Source of the DNA: Myotis daubentonii
Taxonomy: Eukaryota > Chordata > Mammalia > Chiroptera > Vespertilionidae
Reading direction: 5' to 3'
Assembly (NCBI RefSeq): GCF_963259705.1
Contig: NC_081840.1
Span: 115,867,074-115,931,073 of the forward strand
Length of the DNA stretch: 64,000 nt
Shown piece by piece: positions 57,545-64,000 of this stretch. A model generated the notes under the pieces. The model did no database searches. It saw only the letters and a program-made list of their open reading frames with translations, and had not been told where the DNA came from. How positions within the stretch are numbered: position 1 is the stretch's first letter; each line of letters opens with the position of its first letter. The translations under genes and the position numbers were made by a program.

Positions 57545-57715
57545 TAGAACAGCAGCGCTTCTTTGACTTTGTGCATGCAAACACGTGGGATCTTGTTTAA
57601 TGTAGGTGTTGGTTAGGTAGGGCTGGGGTGGGGCCTGAGACTGCATTTTAAATAACTTCATGTGATGCTGCTGCTACAGATCCACAGATCACATTTTGAG
57701 TAATGAGATGACACT
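57545..57715. repeat. Second MER5-like remnant
   Basis: 'gggctggggtggggcctgag', 'tcatgtgatgctgctgct' and 'cacattttgagtaatgag' give MER5A order. It is separate from 57105-57295. Confidence 0.7.
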
Positions 57716-58265
57716 ACTCAGATTCTTTTAGGAGAAACTTGAGCCAAAAAGCAAGTTTGCATTTTCTATAAGTTTAGAGCAGGGACTGTGTCTTATTTAT
57801 ACTTGAGTCCTTATAGTGACTTGACAGTGCTTTGTATGGATAGGGGTTTGATATATATTTACTAAATGAGTGAATTATTCCCTACATTTAATACTGTAAT
57901 GCTAGTAAAAAGCATTCTAGTTCCTTCATGTCAGGGAACCACGATAATATGTCTGAGTTTGTTCCCTTTATTCCTTTTGGAAAAGGATACACACAGTTTT
58001 CCTCTGTGTTATCTCTGTTTATAATGATTTGTGGTTAATTTTAAATATCTTCTATAATGGAATTGTGGAATTCTGGAAACCTTAGTATTTATTTTTTCAT
58101 ACTCTATATTGAAGTATGGTAGCAATCATCTCAGGTAGAAACTACAGTTTAACTTTAACCCTGCTGTTTGGCTTCTGTACTTATTTGCTTTGTTTAACAA
58201 TAGAAAAGTTATTTTGATTTTCTGAATTATATAAATCATCCCATTCGATTAAATACCCTATTGAT
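57716..58265. other. Noncoding DNA with an L2-type end
   Basis: Around 57775-57880, 'gcagggactgtgtcttattt' and 'gatatatatttactaaatgag' resemble an L2-type terminus. The rest is unassigned. Confidence 0.45.
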
Positions 58266-58771
58266 TGTAATGTGAAATCCCATTTGTTGTGGTCACACTG
58301 GTCTTAGAAAGCACATTTTCTTTTACCTGGGAAGGACAGCACAATTGTCCCAAGGTCAGAGGGCTCCATTTAACATGTCCCTGTTGACTCAGTGTTCCAG
58401 AGATCCAAAAACTGTAATTTAGATAACATGCTTAAGTCTGACCAGGTTCCTCATTCCAGACCCGAGGGCTCTAGAAAATGTGTTTCTGTCAATTCAGTGA
58501 TCCGGAGACCCAAAACTGTCATTTAGAAAACATGCTGCTTCTGCTTCTGTAAACTGCTTTTTTTGTGAACCAGGTTCCTCGTTCCAAACCCTGGGATGTA
58601 ATCAATACCTTTGTGATCTTTGCCTATATAAGTCTGGTTTTGCGACCATCTTATTACTATGAGATTTGGGAGAAGAGCGAAATGGCCCCTCGTAGTCCCG
58701 GATTGCAATAAATATGACTCTTTAATTCGACTTCTTGAGGCGTCCTTCTGTGATTCGCGGGGTACATTACA
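58266..58771 (+). mobile_element. LTR of an endogenous retrovirus, 506 bp, no clear target duplication
   Basis: The ends are perfect 8-bp inverted repeats, TGTAATGT and ACATTACA. A TATATAA box lies at 58625-58631 and AATAAA at 58707-58712, giving U3-R-U5 order on the plus strand. The U3 has a diverged direct repeat (units starting near 58377 and 58481), as enhancer duplications often do. The bases beside each end (TGAT and ACAA) do not match. Gammaretrovirus-like layout is inferred. No internal retroviral sequence is present. Confidence 0.72.
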
Positions 58772-58854
58772 ACAATATAACTTCATTATTCTTATTGAAT
58801 TTTACAGTCATTCTTTTATAAAACAAAACAAAACAAAACAAAAAACTAATCAAG

Positions 58855-59083
58855 CCCTTGCCCGTGTGGTTCAGTAGGTTGGGCTTTGTCCCATGCTGAA
58901 AAGTTTCGGGTTAGATTCTCGGTCAGGGCGCATGACTGGGATTGAGGGCTTGATCCCTCGTAGAGGGTGTGCAGGAGGCAGTGATCCATGTTTCACTCTC
59001 ACATAGATATTTCCTCTCTCTCCTTCTCCCTTCCTCTCTCTCTAAAAATCAATAAAAAATTTTTAAAAAGTCTTTCAGAAAAG
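58855..59083 (+). mobile_element. Ves SINE, sense
   Basis: An 11-bp duplication, AACTAATCAAG (58844-58854 and 59084-59094), flanks it. The head has 'cccgtgtggttcagtagg' and a B-box-like GGTTAGATTC. CT-rich sequence and an A-rich tail follow. Confidence 0.92.
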
Positions 59084-59105
59084 AACTAATCAAGTGTGTT
59101 TCCTA

Positions 59106-59116
59106 TGCACACACAC

Positions 59117-59166
<50 letters not shown>
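59106..59166 (+). repeat. (ACACAT)n simple repeat
   Basis: About nine ACACAT units, mostly uninterrupted. Confidence 0.9.
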
Positions 59167-59167
<1 letters not shown>

Positions 59168-60415
59168 TGCTTATATAAATACACCCTCTGTCCGAATTGC
59201 ATAGATTTGACTTTTCAAAGAGAAAGATAAAATGCTTCTCAGTTTAATATGTCTAGATGAAATACATTTTCAGATATTTTGTACTAGCTTCTATACTTTA
59301 ATATCTAGCCATCTATCCTTCATTATGTTAAATGCATTTTAAAAAGTATCCTGTGCAAAATCCACAGATGACTCCCTGGCATACAAAATGGGTTCATCCC
59401 CATAAAAATGCAAATTAACTGTGCGCAAATGTAGGCCTTGAGCATTTGTATAGAAAATTAAAAAAGGCTTCTAACTGAGCCCCAAGGAGCTCTACCGACA
59501 ACGAGCTGATGTGCAGCCACAGTAATGGCACTGGATAGATTACAGAACCTTTCTCTGAAGATACTTCCTGAGTATTTAACTAGAAATTCAAAAGTTTTTA
59601 ATCAGAAAATGGTCTGTTTGAAAAGAATTACAGATCTGTTAGACCTTTGCAGAACAGAGTAGTCCTACAGCCTGCCAGTCTGAGATTATATGGCATTGTA
59701 AATTTTCTGAATGAGAGCAGAAATTGTGCAGTAATTGGATTAAACTGTGAAATGATCAATGGACAAAGAGAAGTAATTATTTAACCAGGGGTAAGCAGGA
59801 GCCTCTAAGCTTTGGGGTCTTTTATCAGAATTATCTCAAACTGTGTGCGTTCGCAGTTGGGTTAGAGCCCGGTTTTGAGACATTCACAGGGTGTGGCAAA
59901 TAATTGGCCCAGTGAAACTCCAGTCACTTTTTGCCTTCAGCAGGGAACATGTTGCTGGTACTTTGTACCAAGTTTATGTTGTTTGTCTTAAATGTCTGGA
60001 AAGTATGATATATGTGTTACTATATTTAACTCCCCTCACATTTTTTAGTGAGTGAAAAGCACCAGAAATATTCCGGTGAAACTACCAATCACCTTCCTCA
60101 CTGTGTTTCCAAAAGCATAATATCATTTAGCAAACCACTCTCTGATATGTTTAATCCCCATGGTCCTTTATTTTGCTTCTACCCAACATTGAAGAGGGAA
60201 GGGGAGGAAAGTCCCTACAAATCCCTGTGGGAAGCCAGGCTTGAGGATGAATCTTCATGATTTTAACCCATTGGCTCTTGCTGGGAAGTGGGGCATTCTC
60301 CTTCCCACACGCCTACTGGGATTCTTGGATCTCTCTCTCAATTTCTTTCTTGTTTCCTTTACATCACAACTCTGTCCTTAATGAGTTCCTATTTATCCCA
60401 TTTTGTAACCAAACT
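59167..60415. other. Unique DNA, including a candidate conserved noncoding stretch
   Basis: 59400-59960 is repeat-free and carries closely spaced homeodomain-type cores: TAATTGGATTAAA near 59734, TGATCAATGG near 59753 and TAATTATTTAA near 59774, with ACAAAG between. This resembles developmental enhancers in composition only. No exon is evident. Confidence 0.35.
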
Positions 60416-60432
60416 TTGGACCCACCCATGTT

Positions 60433-60656
60433 ATTTTTTTTTAAGGTTTTTTTTTAAATTGATTTCAGAGAGGAAGTAAGAGGGAGAGAGAGATAGAAAG
60501 ATCAATGATGAGAGATAATCTTTGATCGGCTGCCTCCAGCACACCCCCCATTGGGGAGTAAGCCCGAAACCCTGGCATGTGCACTGACCAGGAATGGAGC
60601 CTCGATCTCCTAGTTCATTAGGTTGATGCTCAACCACCGAGCCACACCAGCCAGGC
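60433..60656 (-). mobile_element. Ves SINE, antisense
   Basis: The 13-bp duplication TTGGACCCACCCA (60416-60428 and 60657-60669) flanks it, extending imperfectly by about five bases. The T-rich tail is at the left and the tRNA-like head at the right ('gagccacaccagccaggc'). Confidence 0.93.
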
Positions 60657-60674
60657 TTGGACCCACCCAAGTTG

Positions 60675-61000
60675 TTTTAAAATGATTATTGTGTATATAA
60701 TTATAAAGCCAATTGACTCACATAAAGTTTTACTCTGTATAGGAGAGTTTTCCTAAATCTTTCTTATGCAATGCAATTTGTAAATTAGACAATTTCTCTG
60801 TTAGCATATGTTCTGAAGTTGGGTCCATGATGACAGGAAGGACTACAACTGTTTAGGTTTTTCTCCTTTGATTTTGTCTCTCTGTTGTCCGCTTCTCTGG
60901 GTCTGTCTTAAAGGAGTGGAGCAGGAGATGTGGGTCAGAGGGCAGGGGAGTCCTGTGCTCTTCTCTGGGTATGGTCATGGTTATACTATTAATTGTACTT
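60675..61000. other. Unique noncoding DNA
   Basis: Nothing recognised. Confidence 0.35.
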
Positions 61001-61078
61001 TAAAATTTTTATTTTCATTGTTTACTGCTAATATATAGAAGTATTATTGATATTTGAGAATGTGCTTTTTTTAAAATT

Positions 61079-63347
61079 AAATCTTTATTGTTCAGATTAT
61101 TACAGTTGTTCCTCTTTTTTCCCCCCATAACTCCCCTCCACCCAGTTCCCACCCACCCCACCCCCCGACCCTCACCCCCCGTCCCACTGTCCTCATCCAT
61201 AGGTGCACGATTTTTGTCCAGTCTCTTCCCACATCCCCCTCACCCCTTTCCCCCGCAAGAATAGTTAGTCCACTCCCTTTCTATGCCCCTGCTTCTATTA
61301 CAATCACCAGTTTATTCTGTTCATCGGATTATTTATTCACTTGATTTTTAGATTCACTTGTTGATAGATGTGTATTTGTTGTTCATAATTTGTATCTTTA
61401 CCTTTTTCTTCTTCTTCCTCTTCTTAAAGGATACCTTTCAGCATTTCATATAATACTGGTTTGGTGGTGGTGAACTCCTTTAGCTTTTCCTTATCTGTGA
61501 AGCTCTTTATCTGACCTGCAATTCTGAATGATAGCTTTGCTGGATAAAGTAATCTTGGTTGTAGGTTCTTGGCATTCATCACTTTGAATATTTCTTGCCA
61601 CTCCCTTCTGGCCTGCAAAGTTTCTGTTGAGAAATCAGCTGACAGTCATATGGATACTCCCTTGTAGGTAACTGACTGTCTTTCTCTTGCTGCTTTTAAG
61701 ATTCTCTCTTTGTCTTTTGCTCTTGGCATTTTAATTATGATGTGTCTTGGTGTGGTCCTCTTTGGATTCCTTTTGTTTGGGATTCTCTGTGCTTCCTGGA
61801 CTTGGAAGTCTATTTATTTCACCAGGTAGGGGAAGTTTTCTGTCATGATTTCTTCAAATAGGTTTTCAATATCGTGCTCTCTCTCTTCTTCTGGCACCCC
61901 TATAATTCAGATGTTGGTACGCTTGAAGCTGTCCCAGAGGCTCCTTGCACTATTTTTGTATTCTTTTTTCATTTTGCTTTTCCGGTTGGGTGTTTTTTGC
62001 TTCTTTGTATTTCAAATCTTTGACTTGATTCTTGCGATCCTCAAGTCTGCTGTTGGAACTCTGCATAATATCCTTTATTTCGGTCAGTGTATAGTTAATT
62101 TCTAGTTGGTCCTTTTTCATAACCTTGAGGGCCTCACTAGATTTCTTGAGGGTCTCACTACATTTATCGGCGGTCTCACCAGACTTTTTGAGTGTCTTAC
62201 TAAATTTATCGGCGGTTTCTAGAAAGTTTTTGAAAAACCTTAAAAGTGTGGTTTTGAACTCTATATCCAGTCATTTGCTTTCCTCCATTTCTGTCATTTG
62301 TGTCCTGTTTCTTTGTCTCCACATTTTTTATGTTTCCCTGTGTTGATAGAGTGGCTTTGTGTGCTAGGTGTCCTATAGGGCCCAGTGGCTCAGCCTCCCC
62401 TATTACCTGAGGTGGACACCCTTGGTGCACCTCTTTGTGGGCTTTGTACACAGTCTTGTTGTAGTTAAGCCTTGATTGTTGTAGGTATCACTGGGAGGAA
62501 TTGACCTTCAGGCCAACTGGATGTGAGAATCAGCTATGTCTGCAGTGGGAGAACTTCTTTGCTGGAGACACCCCTCCAGGCCAAGACTTGCCTCAGTGGG
62601 GCTTTGGTGCTCACTGAGCCTGCCCCTGAGTGTGTCCTTTATGGATCTGAGGAGCTGCAATCTGGATGGTCCCACTCTGACCACCGGGCACACTGGCTCC
62701 TGGATCTCTAAGGAGGTGCTAATCTAGCCTCTGCCTGAGGCTACCCAGCAGGAGCCAGCTGTGAAGCAATGCAAGTTGCCGTGGGGCCTTGGGCCAGCTG
62801 CAGTTTTTTAGGTAATGTTCTGATTGCAAAGGGACAGGCCTTTCATATGCAAAAGCCTCCATGCACGGCTTGGGCAGGGCAGGGTCCCAGGGGATCAACA
62901 GGGTGGAGCAAGCAGCTATGGCTGCCCTCAGAGGCCCAGCTTCTCAATGTCCTGGCAATCGCTGCAAGCACCTCTGAGAGAAAGCTGCCCTCGAGTTCTG
63001 ACCAATGCCAGACAGTCCAGTTTCTCCCGTATGAGTCTGGGTCCCCAGAGACTCGCCCAGAACTGGAGCTCAGAGCTTGAGACTCCATCCCTATTAAAAA
63101 AGACAACTGTGTCCTCAGCCACCAGCCCTCTCCACATGCGGCTCCATACCTCTGTACTTTACGTCCACACAGCACCTCCTCTGAGTCTCGGTATGCTTTT
63201 CTCTTGCCTTCTAGTTGTAGAATTTCCACTCAGTCAGCCTTCCTGTGGTCCTGGATGATGTCCGTTCCGTCTTTTAGTTGTATTTTTGAAGTGGTTGTGC
63301 GAGACAGCAATCTCCAGTGTTTACCTATGCCGCCATTTTGGTTTCTC
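61079..63347 (-). mobile_element. HAL1-like half-LINE, copy 3 (older, longer 5'UTR)
   Basis: On the minus strand it runs from 'agagaaaccaaaatggcggc' (about 63347) through a long GC-rich 5'UTR, ORF1 (62324-61424) and the purine-rich 3'UTR to an A-tail at about 61079. No ORF2. A short match, TGTGCTTT, flanks it (61071-61078 and 63348-63355). At about 2.27 kb it is longer than copies 1 and 2 because it keeps two 5'UTR segments (about 62340-62420 and 62535-62690) that both others lack. Confidence 0.85.
61424..62324 (-). pseudogene. HAL1 copy 3 ORF1, decayed
   Basis: The frame begins at the ATG at 62324-62322 (MWRQRNRT-like) and ends at the TAA at 61426-61424. Recognisable parts are the heptad-rich coiled coil with repeated ETADK units, the RRM block around 61840-61930, and the C-terminal RREWQEIFKVMNAKNLQPRLLYPAKLSF (61424-61618). 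Frameshifts and stops break it in several places. It keeps TAC where copy 2 has its TAA. Confidence 0.8.
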
Positions 63348-63472
63348 TGTGCTTTGTTCATTATTAATTTTAGTAGCTTTTAAAATATTCCTTAGGATTT
63401 TCTAAGTACACAATCATATAATTTATGAATAAAAAAAGTTTTCCTACCTGGTATTTTTTATTTCACTTCCTT

Positions 63473-63727
63473 GCTTCATTTTTTTTTTTAATCCTCACCA
63501 GAGGATATTTTCCCTTTTCTTTTTAGAAAGAGTGGAAGAGAGGAAAAGACAGAAAGAAATATCATGTGGAAGAAACACATCAATTGGTTGCCTCCTGCAC
63601 AGACCCTGATCAGGGCCCTGGCTAGGGAAGATACTGCAACTTAAGTATGTGCCCTTGACCACAGTAGAACTCAGGACCCTTAGTTCCTCAAGCTGATATT
63701 CTGCCTACTTAGCAAAACTGGCTAAGG
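63473..63727 (-). mobile_element. Ves SINE, antisense
   Basis: A 9-bp duplication, CACTTCCTT (63464-63472 and 63728-63736), flanks it. Poly-T lies at 63480-63491, and the body contains 'gaggatattttccctttt' and 'cacatcaattggttgcc'. The copy is diverged and sits inside the antisense LINE-1. Confidence 0.88.
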
Positions 63728-64000
63728 CACTTCCTTAGCCTCCTTTACTGGCTAGATTGAACATATAGTGCAGTGTTAAATAGGAGTGATGAGAGTAGAC
63801 ATTCTTGCATTGTTCCTGATGTTAGGGGAAAAATGTTTAGTTTTTCAGCATTAAGTGTGATGTTATCTCCAGGTTTCCTTTATCAGATTGAGAAGGTTTC
63901 TTAAATTCCCAGATTGCTTAGAGCACTATTTAAAATATCAAATAGGTATTGAATTTTTAATGTTTTTCTACATTTATTAAGATAATCACATAATTTTTTT

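Larger units (their letters stand above)
61001..64000 (-). mobile_element. Old LINE-1 ORF2 region, antisense, split by HAL1 copy 3 and a Ves
   Basis: Flanks 61001-61078, 63348-63463 and 63737-64000 read as antisense L1 RT region: 'tttactgctaatatatag', 'ttccttaggattttctaagt', 'gtgatgagagtagacattc' and 'ccaggtttcctttatcag'. It continues past the window end. It is diverged and noncoding. Confidence 0.65.

Overview
This is mammalian nuclear DNA from a vespertilionid bat (Myotis, Eptesicus, Pipistrellus or a relative). The evidence is the combination of repeats: tRNA-derived Ves SINEs on both strands, Helitrons of the HeliBat type (5' TCCTATATAATAAAAG-like end, 3' GTGCAC hairpin followed by CTAG, inserted between A and T), short hAT elements, and dense LINE-1. 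I find no host protein-coding exon, tRNA, rRNA or CRISPR array. The window is intergenic or deep intronic, and its content is nested transposable elements.

Layout. 1-3.5 kb: old MER5/MIR debris and a solo class II-like LTR with a 6-bp target duplication. 3.5-10.3 kb: stacked LINE-1 ORF2 fragments interrupted by a Ves SINE, a two-unit Helitron, and a second 6-bp-TSD solo LTR. 10.7-12.4 kb: the same two-unit Helitron plus a third Helitron. 13-15 kb: antisense LINE-1 holding a Ves. 15-22 kb: mostly unique DNA with scattered MIR, L2 and ancient L1. 22.06-23.96 kb: a half-LINE (HAL1-like element: 5'UTR, intact 282-aa ORF1, 3' end, no ORF2) inserted into a MIR. 24-27.4 kb: unique DNA, microsatellites and a Ves. 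27.4-28.8 kb: a LINE-1 with a 5' inversion. 29.4-30.6 kb: a non-autonomous hAT with a long internal hairpin and a Helitron inside it. 30.9-34 kb: Ves SINEs (one nested in another), (AT)n and (GA)n. 36-46.1 kb: an old, internally deleted LINE-1 that received a full-length younger LINE-1 (38.77-45.56 kb). The younger element has a tandemly repeated 5'UTR and a 3' transduction. 47-48 kb: L2 and MIR. 48.16-50.10 kb: second HAL1 copy, with one nonsense codon. 50.9-54.2 kb: 5'-truncated LINE-1. 54.2-61 kb: Ves, Helitron, MER5, a TATA/AATAAA-bearing LTR, and a possible conserved noncoding stretch. 61.08-63.35 kb: third, oldest HAL1 copy on the minus strand, set in an antisense LINE-1 that runs to the window end.

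How the parts relate. No pathway is encoded. LINE-1 machinery explains the HAL1s, the Ves copies and the 3' transduction, all of which end in A-rich tails flanked by duplications. Helitrons and hAT elements form the DNA-transposon layer. The most notable items are: the HAL1 lineage, with an intact ORF1 and length changes in its coiled coil; a two-unit Helitron present at two loci with the same defective internal terminator; a LINE-1 that carried about 325 bp of another locus; and a hAT-borne hairpin resembling a microRNA precursor.
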